Below, piece after piece: positions 35,734 through 43,497 of a stretch of 64,000 nt of DNA. The notes beneath the pieces were generated by a model that ran no database searches, was not told where the DNA came from, and saw only the letters and a program-made list of their open reading frames with translations. Origin of the DNA: Blautia faecicola (lineage in GTDB: Bacteria; Bacillota; Clostridia; Lachnospirales; Lachnospiraceae); NCBI RefSeq assembly GCF_004123145.1, contig NZ_SDKC01000001.1, forward strand, positions 2,127,501 through 2,191,500, written 5' to 3'. The position numbers were made by a program, and so were the translations under genes. Positions within the stretch are counted from its first letter, which is position 1. Each line of letters starts with the position of its first letter.

Positions 35734-36285
35734 TTAAGCAGCTACAGTCAGCTGCAAAACACTCCTGCCATTTTCCCACAGACGGGAATAGATTTCTCTG
35801 CATTTTTTGTATTTGCAGAATGTTTTTTCTGCTTCTTTTGCATTGCCATAGGCTTTCCAGCAGCCGGAACACTTACAGTTTTTTCCGGTGTTACGGATAA
35901 ATCCTATCACATCGACCAGCGGATAATCGAGAAACAGACCGATCTCATGTGGGAACTTCTCGCACATATGTAATCTTTCTTTCAGTTCTTTCAGTGCCTC
36001 TTCCCAGTGTTCTCCCTGATATCCACACGCCCGCAGGAACTTCTGCACCCCCGGTTTGTGAAGATCGTTTTCCAGTCTCTGTGGTCTGCACAGATAAACC
36101 AGCGCTTTTTTTTCGCTCTTTCGAAGAATGGTAAGATAAAGTCCTTTGTCCTTCATCTGCAGGTTCCACTGCCAGACATCTTCCGCCAGGCTCTCGCCCG
36201 ACTCATACGGACAGCTGAACATATTCGCTGTCTTTAAAGACGCCAGTGTTGGAGAACAGTGATCGATCAGATATTTTTCCAGCAT
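35734..36285 (-). CDS. DUF3793-family protein
   Basis: 183 residues, no membrane segments. It matches the conserved clostridial family with no known function: CSPTLASLKTANMFSCPY at the start, YLCRPQRLENDL in the middle and FPHEIGLFLDYPLVDVIGFI with a Cys-rich CKCSGCWKAYG. The cysteines (GKNCKCSGCW) could bind a metal or cluster. Members often sit near flavodoxin and iron-transport genes in Firmicutes, which agrees with the layout here. GGAGAGACATG shows its ribosome site. Biochemical role unknown. Confidence 0.8.
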   Translation of the reverse strand: MLEKYLIDHCSPTLASLKTANMFSCPYESGESLAEDVWQWNLQMKDKGLYLTILRKSEKKALVYLCRPQRLENDLHKPGVQKFLRACGYQGEHWEEALKELKERLHMCEKFPHEIGLFLDYPLVDVIGFIRNTGKNCKCSGCWKAYGNAKEAEKTFCKYKKCREIYSRLWENGRSVLQLTVAA

Positions 36286-36307
36286 GTCTCTCCTCCGTCA
36301 CATCCTC

Positions 36308-36592
36308 TTAGTTTGCAAAGCAGTTTTCCAGAATACCGGTCAGCGCGTTTCCGCTGCTGGTGTGACAGCGAACCACATCGGTATGTTTTCCGTCGATCTC
36401 ATCCAGTGCGCAGCGCACCATCTTGTGGGATACGGTATTGGTAAATAATACCAGCAGATCCGGACATCCAATCTGTTTGTTGAAATCTGCTCCCATATGG
36501 GTAAATACTTTTACCTTGCATTTATAGGATTTGCAGATCTTTTTATACTGCGCTACCATGCGGTCATGTCCGCCTACGATTACAACGCTCAT
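36308..36592 (-). CDS. DUF2325-family small protein
   Basis: 94 residues. The N-terminal SVVIVGGHDRMVAQYKKICKSY and PDLLVLFTNTVSHKMVRCA with conserved Cys/His (HTSSGNALTGILENCF) match DUF2325, a small Rossmann-like family of unknown function, often linked to metal or redox genes. It is the first gene of the operon that includes DUF3793 and flavodoxin. Transcription starts from a promoter whose boxes are buried in two palindromes (36711-36744), with a third at 36687-36702. Confidence 0.8.
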   Translation of the reverse strand: MSVVIVGGHDRMVAQYKKICKSYKCKVKVFTHMGADFNKQIGCPDLLVLFTNTVSHKMVRCALDEIDGKHTDVVRCHTSSGNALTGILENCFAN

Positions 36593-36686
36593 ATGATTCC
36601 TCCTGTTTTGTCAAATACTTTTTATAAACGCTCCATCCGGGATCTCACCGGTTTTTGTCTTAAAAATGTTACCTGTTTCTTCTTTT

Positions 36687-36702
36687 GTTAGTTTTATCTA
36701 AC
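36687..36702 (-). promoter_or_regulatory. GTTAG-N6-CTAAC operator, copy 1 (DUF2325 operon)
   Basis: Perfect 5-bp arms around six A/T bases (minus strand GTTAG-ATAAAA-CTAAC). It lies just downstream of the -10 box, over the expected transcription start. Matching copies occur upstream of the ABC/FtsX operon (42338-42353) and of the ZIP gene (43239-43254). Confidence 0.65.
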
Positions 36703-36710
36703 CGTTGAAA

Positions 36711-36744
36711 TTAGTGTACACTAACTTTTGCTAGTTGTCAACTA
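36711..36744 (-). promoter_or_regulatory. Promoter of the DUF2325 operon with two embedded palindromes
   Basis: TTGACA (36736-36741), 17 bases, TACACT (36713-36718) on the minus strand. The -35 box is inside the palindrome TAGTTGACAACTA (36732-36744) and the -10 box inside TTAGTGTACACTAA (36711-36724). A repressor bound to either would block RNA polymerase directly. Confidence 0.7.
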
Positions 36745-36771
36745 ATTTCTTAGTATTTTTCTAGGAATTCT

Positions 36772-36823
36772 AAAAAAACCAATGGGGACGGTTCTCAGTG
36801 GTTGTTGGAACCGTCCCCATTGG
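36772..36823 (-). terminator. Terminator of the coiled-coil lipoprotein gene, REP-like
   Basis: CCAATGGGGACGGTTC and GAACCGTCCCCATTGG form a perfect 16-bp stem with a 13-base loop, followed on the minus strand by TTTTTTTA. The GGGGACGGTTC core resembles REP palindromes seen scattered in many genomes; here it serves as a terminator directly after the stop codon. Confidence 0.85.
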
Positions 36824-38974
36824 TTATTCTGCTTTTATTTCGTCGGTCTCGATGATGAAACGGACACTTCCGGTTTCACCCTCGCGGATACCGCCATAAT
36901 TGTCGTATTTTCCGTCTACTTTCTTTAAAGCGCGGATACGGTTTGCCAAATTCGTGAGATCTTTTCCTGTCAGATCGCTCAGTTCCCGGATACCGTCCTC
37001 GTCGAATTTGATCAGTCCCTGATGCAGGCTGTCCATGCCGGAGATCATCGTATCCAGACCACTGATCAGTGCGGTTCCTGCGGAGGAGAGCTGACCGCTG
37101 CCCTGATGCAGTGCGGTGGAGCCCTGATACAGCTGTTGGATACCTTCTCCAAAAGCTGCCACTCCGGCTTCTAACTGACCGCTTCCCTCCTGTAACTGTG
37201 CGGTTCCGGTCTGTAATGCGGTAAGACCGGTCTGTAATTCCTGCAGGGCTGCTGCCGCCGTCTGAGATACCGTGCCAAGAGTGGTACTATAGCCTGCCAG
37301 AATTTTCATCTGTTTTTGCATATCGTTCAACGTCTCTGTCAGTTTTCCGGTATCGAGAGAAACTTCCGGTATGGTGATCGTCGGAATGGCTTCCAGCGCC
37401 TCTTTTGCCTTCTTGATCTGCGCCTTTGCTTCATCGCTTACCGATATCTGATCCAGTGCTCCGTTTACCTCTGTTTTTACTTCTCCTGATGCCGCCTGGA
37501 TCTGTTCTGCGCTCAGTCCGTAGTTTTCGAGTGCTTTTTTCATCGCGCTGTCAATCGCCGCATCTGCCTTTGTCTGGCTGTCCGCTCTCACTGCCTGATC
37601 CAGCTTTGTCCAGTCAATCGCATCAAGTGCCGTCTTCGCGGTTTCCAGCTGTGTTTCCACTGTTGTTTGATAACCGGCAGCTTCTTTCGCCAGTTCCTGC
37701 ATCTCGGCAAGTCCGGTTCCCATCTCCGTCAGCACTTCATTCAGCTTCGTTTCGTCTGCCTCCAGCTGTTTTGCCGCTGTCTCCATACCGGACAGATCCA
37801 CCGAACTTCCCTGTGGAAGCTGGATCGCTGCCAGTGTATCGTGAAGCGTGGTAAGGCTTTCTTTCAGAAGGGTTGCCCCTGCCTGCAGATCACCTTTTTT
37901 TTCATTCATCACCTGCAGTCCGCTCTCCAGCGCACCCGCTCCCTGATCGAGCGCTGTCACACCGGACAGGTACTGATCCAGATAGGTCTGATATGTTTTC
38001 ATACCGTCTTCCAGTGTACCGGCGCCGTCAGAGAGTTTGTCGGTTGCTTCTTCCAGTTTTTTCATGTTGTCCGACATCTCATCCACATCATCCAGATCTT
38101 TCAGATCCATATCTTCCAGAAGCCCGGAGGAAATGATCGTCGCCGTAAAATCCAGAGAGAAATCCGTGACATCCGCCATCACTTCTACATACTCCGGAAT
38201 ATCAATATCTTCCGTTGGTTCATACGTTGTCAGTTTCAGGCTCTTCGTCAGTCCCGGGCAGGCATATCCCACGACCAGTTTCTGTCCGTCGATATCCATG
38301 ACTTTTCCGTTTTCCACCTTGATATTGGACGCGTGATCCTCGGATAACAGCATCGTGGAGATCACCGCAAACGGCACACTGACCTGCTCTTCTTTTCCTT
38401 CGATTTTGATCGTCTGTGTGGTTTTATTTTTATAGTCAAACCGGATCTTCAGCGATCCGCTCTTTCCCGCCAGTTCTTCCGGCTCGATCGGCTGACCGTC
38501 CAGTTCATAGCTGATATTCACATCCACCGGCAGTTCTTCGCTTCCGGTTCCCTCATAGGTAATATCCTCTCCGTGATTTTCCCACTCGATGGTTCCGTCT
38601 GCATTCTGTGTAAAGGCTTCGTCCCCTTCTTTGTTCTTGATATCCGTCAGATTCGTGTAATCCTCAATTGTATCGCCGTCGCTGGTATTTTTCAGCTTTG
38701 TCTGTACGGTGATCTCTCTCGGATTGCCTTTGGCATCGCTTTTTACATAGACCGTTTCTGTCTTGTCTTTTTCTTCGGTATCCTTTTTTTTGGTATCATC
38801 CGAAGTTTTGGATGCTTCCTGTGCGTACGCTGCCTCCTTGGCATCTTCTGTCTTCGCAGTCTGCGCACTGTCCGATGAGGTATCTGTCTTTCCACATCCG
38901 GTCATTCCCACAGCCGCAGCCACGCCAACGCCCAGAGTCAGTCGGAGAATCCTGTCTTTGATTTTATTTTTCAT
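36824..38974 (-). CDS. Extracellular coiled-coil lipoprotein of an ABC/FtsX system (YhgE/Pip-like repeats)
   Basis: 716 residues. A signal peptide with lipobox GMTGC (Cys ~27) precedes a Ser/Thr/Lys-rich linker, a beta-rich domain (about 80-290) and a long helical region (about 300-640) of heptad-like repeats with regularly spaced Gly (AQLQEGSGQLEAG, TALHQGSGQLSSAG), like the extracellular part of YhgE/Pip proteins. No C-terminal membrane helix is seen. It follows an FtsX permease and MacB-type ATPase, so it may be the extracellular partner, analogous in position to MacA. Function unknown. Confidence 0.75.
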   Translation of the reverse strand: MKNKIKDRILRLTLGVGVAAAVGMTGCGKTDTSSDSAQTAKTEDAKEAAYAQEASKTSDDTKKKDTEEKDKTETVYVKSDAKGNPREITVQTKLKNTSDGDTIEDYTNLTDIKNKEGDEAFTQNADGTIEWENHGEDITYEGTGSEELPVDVNISYELDGQPIEPEELAGKSGSLKIRFDYKNKTTQTIKIEGKEEQVSVPFAVISTMLLSEDHASNIKVENGKVMDIDGQKLVVGYACPGLTKSLKLTTYEPTEDIDIPEYVEVMADVTDFSLDFTATIISSGLLEDMDLKDLDDVDEMSDNMKKLEEATDKLSDGAGTLEDGMKTYQTYLDQYLSGVTALDQGAGALESGLQVMNEKKGDLQAGATLLKESLTTLHDTLAAIQLPQGSSVDLSGMETAAKQLEADETKLNEVLTEMGTGLAEMQELAKEAAGYQTTVETQLETAKTALDAIDWTKLDQAVRADSQTKADAAIDSAMKKALENYGLSAEQIQAASGEVKTEVNGALDQISVSDEAKAQIKKAKEALEAIPTITIPEVSLDTGKLTETLNDMQKQMKILAGYSTTLGTVSQTAAAALQELQTGLTALQTGTAQLQEGSGQLEAGVAAFGEGIQQLYQGSTALHQGSGQLSSAGTALISGLDTMISGMDSLHQGLIKFDEDGIRELSDLTGKDLTNLANRIRALKKVDGKYDNYGGIREGETGSVRFIIETDEIKAE

Positions 38975-39002
38975 ATCTTTTTTCTCCCTTTTCAGCCATT
39001 CT

Positions 39003-39165
39003 TTTATTATGTACTCTCGGATTCTTTCTGCACTTGCTTTTGTGGCTGATTTTTCGCCATCCGCACCCGAATTTCATCAACGTACGCCTCAGAAATTTGG
39101 GCACAACTGACAAAAAATCATCTCCCAAAATCAGGCACAGAAAGATTCCGAGCGTACATTATTCT
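39003..39165 (-). repeat. Long imperfect palindromic element inside the ABC/FtsX/lipoprotein operon
   Basis: The 184-base gap between permease and lipoprotein genes is almost wholly an inverted repeat: left arm TATGTACTCTCGGATTCTTT (from 39008) matches the reverse complement of the right arm AAAGATTCCGAGCGTACATT (39141-39160). Inside, GTGGCTGATTTT (39042-39053) matches AAAATCAGGCAC (39127-39138), and GCACCCGAATTTC matches GAAATTTGGGCAC. The right end overlaps the permease stop codon. It is either a MITE-like insertion or a structured intercistronic RNA. Confidence 0.6.
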
Positions 39166-41492
39166 ACGTTTTTCAGTGCCTCATCCATCGGTACCCGACA
39201 GATCCTGCGGTATTCCAACGCTGCCACCACCGCATATGTTCCGATTCCGAGAAGGAACATCTTGATATAAACGGCTGGCTCGATATAAAACGTAATCCAT
39301 CCGCTGATACTCTCCAGCATCACCGCCCGGAACAGATATACCATTGCCCAGTATTCCACCGGCAGGCTCAACAGCAAGAACAGTACCACCATGATCGATG
39401 TCGATACGATATATAACCGGCTGATCTCCCGGTTGCTGTAGCCGAGGATCTTGACCATCGAGATTGACTGTGCATTCTTTTCAATGATAATCTTTGACAA
39501 CAGATAGATCAGAATCATAAACATCAACACTGCAAATGCATCCACCAGCCCCATCATGCTTCCCATCGAAACATCCAGCTGCCGGCTGACTTTCGTAAGA
39601 CTTTCCAGGTCGATCACCGTGGAAATGTATTTTTCATCGATATCCGTGATCGGCGTCTCCGAAAAATAACCGCTGAAATACGATTTTTCCAGGTCAAAGG
39701 TCTCATTCAGGGAATCCTGCGACAGATAGATGGCAAGTCCGCCCTCATAATCATAGATGCCATTGACGGTAAAGGTATACTGATCGTCCTCGTATTTTTC
39801 TTTTAATGTGATGGTATCGCCCTGTTTCAGCTGATACTTGTCTGCATAGGTAGAAGAAATATATGCATTTCCATTCGATATTTGGTCCTCCGGGATCTGC
39901 ACATACCGGCTGTCCGGCTGGATTCCATACAGCATGACTTCTTCACTCTTATACTGATCTCCGAGCGTATTCAGCGAGTACGCGGAAAATTTCTCCGCAT
40001 CTTCGTTCTCCGTCTCCATCTGGCTCTGGACATACATCATCTGTACCAGACTTTCCAGCTTCTTATCTTCGTCCATCGCCTCCGCCGGGATCTGTAAAAT
40101 ATACTGATAATTACTCAAAAGATTATCTTTCAGCACACTCTGGTAGTGATCCAGTACCGCCGGAAGTGCCAGTCCGAACATCTGTAACAGATTGGCAAAT
40201 AAAATTCCTACCAGAAGTACCACATAATTGCTCGCATTCTGAAAAATGACACGCATACGGAATCTTGCAAAAAACGGGATCCTGCTACTGAGATAAAATG
40301 TTTTCTTCTTTGTCTTCTTTTTCAGATCTCTTCTAAGGAACTGTAACGGAGACAGGGAAAGTTTTTTATAAAGGATTCCCGCATTTACCACTGCCATCAG
40401 TACCAGCGGAACCAGTGTGGTCTTCCAGAACGCTTCCACACTCCAGAGCGTATGATACGTCGGCAGACTGTAACTTCCGTAATACATGCCGGCGCAGAAA
40501 TTCTTAAATACCGTATAGCCCAGGATATTTCCGATCAGTGCCCCGATCAGAGTAACAACCAGCGGCATCGTCATATAATGACGTACCAGTTCTCCTTTCG
40601 TGTAACCGGAAGCCCGCAGCGTACCGATCACATTTGCCTCTTTGCTGATCGTATTGCTCACCGTCACGCCGAAGACAAATGCCATGATCACGATGATAAT
40701 ATACAAAAGCACTGTCATCATCGCCTTATCGCTTCCAAAATCATCCCCGGTAAAAGTGATCGCCTGATTCAGATATCTCGGGATAAAGGTCTCTAATTTT
40801 GTTTCATCCCTCACCACATCCATCAGATCTTCTGCCATCTCTTTTTCCTGCAGTTCATCCGAAGGCTCATTCCTGTATTTCCAGGAATAACTGTAATTTT
40901 GCTGTTCGTTTGCCAGCGCCGCATAGCCCTCCGGTGTCACGATACCAACGCCGAACTTCACGGCATCAAACATCGTATCGTTGTTGTCCTCGAACAGGCA
41001 GCTGTAATCCGGCAGTGCCACATAGCCGGTGATCTTCCAGCTGTATTTTCCGTCGGCGCTCTCGATCGTATCCCCGACTTTCAGGCTGTTATTGTCCGCA
41101 TACATACGGTCAATGGCAATCTCATCGGTCTGCATCGGCATTTCCCCTTTCATCAGGCAGACCGTGTTGACTTCCTCTCTGTCTTTGAAAATACGCATCG
41201 TACTCTCGTTCGTCAGTGCTTCCTCGGTATAAAAGTTCTCATATAACGTTACGCCCGCATCTTCGATGTTTTTGATCTGTGCTTTGTTCGCCTGCTTTTC
41301 CAGAAGGAAATTCCCGTTTTCCACATTGTATGTTTCAAATCCATCGTTGTAGGCTTTCAGCATACTGCTGGTCGCTATCAGGAAACCGGATATCAGCCCG
41401 ATCGTGGCTACCAGCAGCAGAAAAATCACCAGATATTTTCCAAATTCCGTTTTCAGTTCCCGGGGCAGACGTTTTCTCAGTGGATTTTTCAT
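39159..41492 (-). CDS. FtsX-family ABC permease (MacB/LolC type)
   Basis: 777 residues from ATG 41492 (GGGGGA upstream). One N-terminal helix (YLVIFLLLVATIGLISGFLI), a large outside domain, an FtsX block of three helices around residues 260-375, a second outside domain, and a final three-helix FtsX block (LVDAFAVLMFMILIYLLSKIII onward). Such permeases work as mechanotransmitters, moving lipoproteins, lipids, peptides or haem, or activating hydrolases, rather than as channels. It follows its ATPase by 11 bases. The size fits two-domain YknZ/PefD-like clostridial proteins. Substrate unknown. Confidence 0.88.
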   Translation of the reverse strand: MKNPLRKRLPRELKTEFGKYLVIFLLLVATIGLISGFLIATSSMLKAYNDGFETYNVENGNFLLEKQANKAQIKNIEDAGVTLYENFYTEEALTNESTMRIFKDREEVNTVCLMKGEMPMQTDEIAIDRMYADNNSLKVGDTIESADGKYSWKITGYVALPDYSCLFEDNNDTMFDAVKFGVGIVTPEGYAALANEQQNYSYSWKYRNEPSDELQEKEMAEDLMDVVRDETKLETFIPRYLNQAITFTGDDFGSDKAMMTVLLYIIIVIMAFVFGVTVSNTISKEANVIGTLRASGYTKGELVRHYMTMPLVVTLIGALIGNILGYTVFKNFCAGMYYGSYSLPTYHTLWSVEAFWKTTLVPLVLMAVVNAGILYKKLSLSPLQFLRRDLKKKTKKKTFYLSSRIPFFARFRMRVIFQNASNYVVLLVGILFANLLQMFGLALPAVLDHYQSVLKDNLLSNYQYILQIPAEAMDEDKKLESLVQMMYVQSQMETENEDAEKFSAYSLNTLGDQYKSEEVMLYGIQPDSRYVQIPEDQISNGNAYISSTYADKYQLKQGDTITLKEKYEDDQYTFTVNGIYDYEGGLAIYLSQDSLNETFDLEKSYFSGYFSETPITDIDEKYISTVIDLESLTKVSRQLDVSMGSMMGLVDAFAVLMFMILIYLLSKIIIEKNAQSISMVKILGYSNREISRLYIVSTSIMVVLFLLLSLPVEYWAMVYLFRAVMLESISGWITFYIEPAVYIKMFLLGIGTYAVVAALEYRRICRVPMDEALKNVE

Positions 41493-41503
41493 CTTCTTCC
41501 CCC

Positions 41504-42202
41504 TTACCATTCCAGATTCTCCGCATGTACCCGCTTCTCATTGATCACGTTGCTTCGGATCATGCCGTCTTTTAGCCGCACTACGCGGGTAGCCATATCT
41601 TTGATCGCATCGTTATGCGTAACCATGATAATGGTATTGCCGTATTTTTCATTGACCGTTTCGATCAGTTTCAGGATTTCCTTGGATGTCTTATAGTCCA
41701 GCGCTCCGGTCGGCTCATCGCAGAGCAGGATATCCGGGTTCTTGACGATAGCTCGTCCGATCGCGGTTCGCTGCTGCTGACCACCGGACAACTGATTCGG
41801 CAGTTTGTTGCGGTGCTCGTAAAGTCCGAGTGTATGTAACAGTTCGTCCACATCCAGCGGTTTATCACTCAGATAAGCTCCGACTTCGATATTTTCCCGC
41901 ACGGTCAGATTCGGGATCAGATTATACATCTGAAAAATGTAACCCAGATGTTTTCTTCGATAGATGGTCAGTCGTTTTTCTTTCATATCTGCCATCTGCT
42001 CGCCATGGATCACGATTTCTCCCTCATCTGCCTGGTCAATACCACCGATGATATTTAGCAGTGTCGATTTTCCGGATCCGGATGGTCCAAGGAGCACACA
42101 AAACTCTCCCTGTTCCATTTCCAGATCGATTCCCTTTAATACGTCTACCTTACTCTCGCCCTGTCCAAAGGACTTCTTGATTTGTTGTAATGTAAGAAAC
42201 AT
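41504..42202 (-). CDS. ABC transporter ATPase of the FtsX/MacB type
   Basis: 232 residues, the length of LolD/MacB/FtsE ATPases. Walker A GPSGSGKSTL, Q-loop IFQMYNLIPNLTV, signature QLSGGQQQRTAIGRA and Walker B ILLCDEPTGALD are intact, and the RLKDGMI end is typical. It energises the FtsX permease encoded next. Its leader carries a GTTAG-N6-CTAAT palindrome and a stable hairpin, so the operon is probably co-controlled with the ZIP and DUF2325 genes. Confidence 0.93.
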   Translation of the reverse strand: MFLTLQQIKKSFGQGESKVDVLKGIDLEMEQGEFCVLLGPSGSGKSTLLNIIGGIDQADEGEIVIHGEQMADMKEKRLTIYRRKHLGYIFQMYNLIPNLTVRENIEVGAYLSDKPLDVDELLHTLGLYEHRNKLPNQLSGGQQQRTAIGRAIVKNPDILLCDEPTGALDYKTSKEILKLIETVNEKYGNTIIMVTHNDAIKDMATRVVRLKDGMIRSNVINEKRVHAENLEW

Positions 42203-42301
42203 AAACTTCCTCCGGTTTTCTTTCCCTTTTTCTAATTGCTTTCCGCTGGCGCATCCTCTCCCTCAGAAAACTGCTGCCGCGTATTCCCGTTTCCGTGATT
42301 C

Positions 42302-42329
42302 GCTGCAACTGTTTTTGTTCAGTTGCAGC
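42302..42329 (-). promoter_or_regulatory. Leader hairpin of the ABC/FtsX operon
   Basis: GCTGCAACTG and CAGTTGCAGC are perfect 10-base inverted arms around AACAAAAA on the minus strand, ~100 bases upstream of the ATPase start and just below the operator. No T run follows, so it is not a terminator; a role in mRNA stability or protein binding is possible. Confidence 0.5.
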
Positions 42330-42337
42330 TGTTCGCA

Positions 42338-42353
42338 ATTAGTTTTTTCTAAC
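42338..42353 (-). promoter_or_regulatory. GTTAG-N6-CTAAC operator, copy 2 (ABC/FtsX operon)
   Basis: Minus strand GTTAG-AAAAAA-CTAAT, differing from copies 1 and 3 by one arm base. It lies ~140 bases upstream of the ATPase gene; a TAAAAT -10-like box (42355-42360) abuts it, but no good -35 box is seen. Confidence 0.55.
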
Positions 42354-42429
42354 TATTTTACCACTATTTATTCTGCTTTTGGCTTCCATTGATGATAAAT
42401 TTTTTCATTTACTATCCGCTTGTATTTCT

Positions 42430-43212
42430 TTATCCAAGTGCCACATCCAGAATCATCATCAGGCAGAAGCCAACCCCGAAAAACAGGGTTCCGATGTTCG
42501 AATGTTCTCCGGTGGACATCTCCGGGATCAGTTCTTCCACAACCACATAGATCATCGCTCCCGCTGCAAAACTGAGCAGATAAGGCAGCGCCGGAACGAT
42601 CAGACCTGCCGCCAGGATCGTGATCGCCGCACTGATCGGCTCCACGATGCCGGATAACGTTCCTCCCACGAATGCTTTGGATTTCTTCATACCCTCCGCG
42701 CGAAGCGGCATGGAAATAATCGCTCCCTCCGGAAAGTTCTGGATCGCGATACCGATGGAAAGTGCCAGTGCTCCCATCGCTGTGATCTTGGTATTTCCGG
42801 TCAGATATCCCGCGTAAACCACACCGACCGCCATTCCTTCCGGGATGTTGTGCAGGGTCACTGCCAGCACCAGCATCGTCGTTCTCGCCAGTTTGCTCTT
42901 CGGTCCTTCTGCTTTCTCACTGTTCCGGTGCAGATGCGGAATGATGTGATCCAGCAACAGCAGGAATAAAATACCGATCCAGAATCCCACTGCTGCCGGA
43001 AGAAATGCCAGCCGTCCAAGGGATTCCGACTGTTCCATCGCAGGAATCAGAAGACTCCACACCGAAGCCGCCACCATCACGCCTGCCGCAAAACCGGTCA
43101 GTGCCCGTTGTACGAGATCACTCAGCTCCTTCTTCATAAAAAATACCCCCGCCGCTCCCAGCGTTGTTCCCGCAAAAGGAATCAAAATTCCATAAATAAC
43201 TTCTATATTCAT
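42430..43212 (-). CDS. ZIP-family metal transporter (GufA subfamily)
   Basis: 260 residues with eight predicted helices. The metal-site motifs are HNIPEGMAVGV in helix 4 and QNFPEGAIISMPL in helix 5, with a further helix PYLLSFAAGAMIYVVVEELIPE. A short charged loop (HLHRNSEKAEGPKSK) sits between helices 3 and 4. ZIP proteins move Zn2+, Fe2+ or Mn2+ into the cytoplasm. The gene stands alone, and its -10 region is covered by a GTTAG-N6-CTAAC operator, consistent with repression by a metal-sensing regulator. Confidence 0.92.
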   Translation of the reverse strand: MNIEVIYGILIPFAGTTLGAAGVFFMKKELSDLVQRALTGFAAGVMVAASVWSLLIPAMEQSESLGRLAFLPAAVGFWIGILFLLLLDHIIPHLHRNSEKAEGPKSKLARTTMLVLAVTLHNIPEGMAVGVVYAGYLTGNTKITAMGALALSIGIAIQNFPEGAIISMPLRAEGMKKSKAFVGGTLSGIVEPISAAITILAAGLIVPALPYLLSFAAGAMIYVVVEELIPEMSTGEHSNIGTLFFGVGFCLMMILDVALG

Positions 43213-43238
43213 CTTATCACTACTCCTTTCTCTTTATG

Positions 43239-43254
43239 GTTAGTTTATTCTAAC
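43239..43254 (-). promoter_or_regulatory. GTTAG-N6-CTAAC operator, copy 3 (ZIP gene)
   Basis: Minus strand GTTAG-AATAAA-CTAAC with perfect arms. It overlaps the TAAACT -10 box (43242-43247) of the ZIP promoter. Confidence 0.65.
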
Positions 43255-43270
43255 TCATTTGTTTTTTCAA
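43242..43270 (-). promoter_or_regulatory. Promoter of the ZIP transporter gene
   Basis: TTGAAA (43265-43270), 17 bases, TAAACT (43242-43247) on the minus strand, 30-58 bases before the ATG at 43212, with the operator lying across the -10 box. Confidence 0.55.
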
Positions 43271-43418
43271 TTCCTTTTTGCTTTACCGAGAATCTTTCGC
43301 AATGTACAGAGTAGCAGAACTGGCACCGCTGGTTTATTCTATGCGATTGCCCCCTTATCTGCTATCTGTTTTTCATAAAACTGTAATTAACCTGGTTCCA
43401 TGATTACTATGAAAGGAA

Positions 43419-43470
43419 GCAAAAAACACCTGCAACACGGAATATTTTTATCCTCATGCTACAGGTGTTT
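43419..43470 (-). terminator. Terminator of the P1B ATPase operon
   Basis: AACACCTG (43462-43469 on the minus strand) and CAGGTGTT (43425-43432) pair with further weak pairing inside a ~29-base loop, and TTTTTTGC follows. It lies ~30 bases after the ATPase stop codon. Confidence 0.7.
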
Positions 43471-43497
43471 CTATTTTCTCTATGCTATTTTGTTTTC

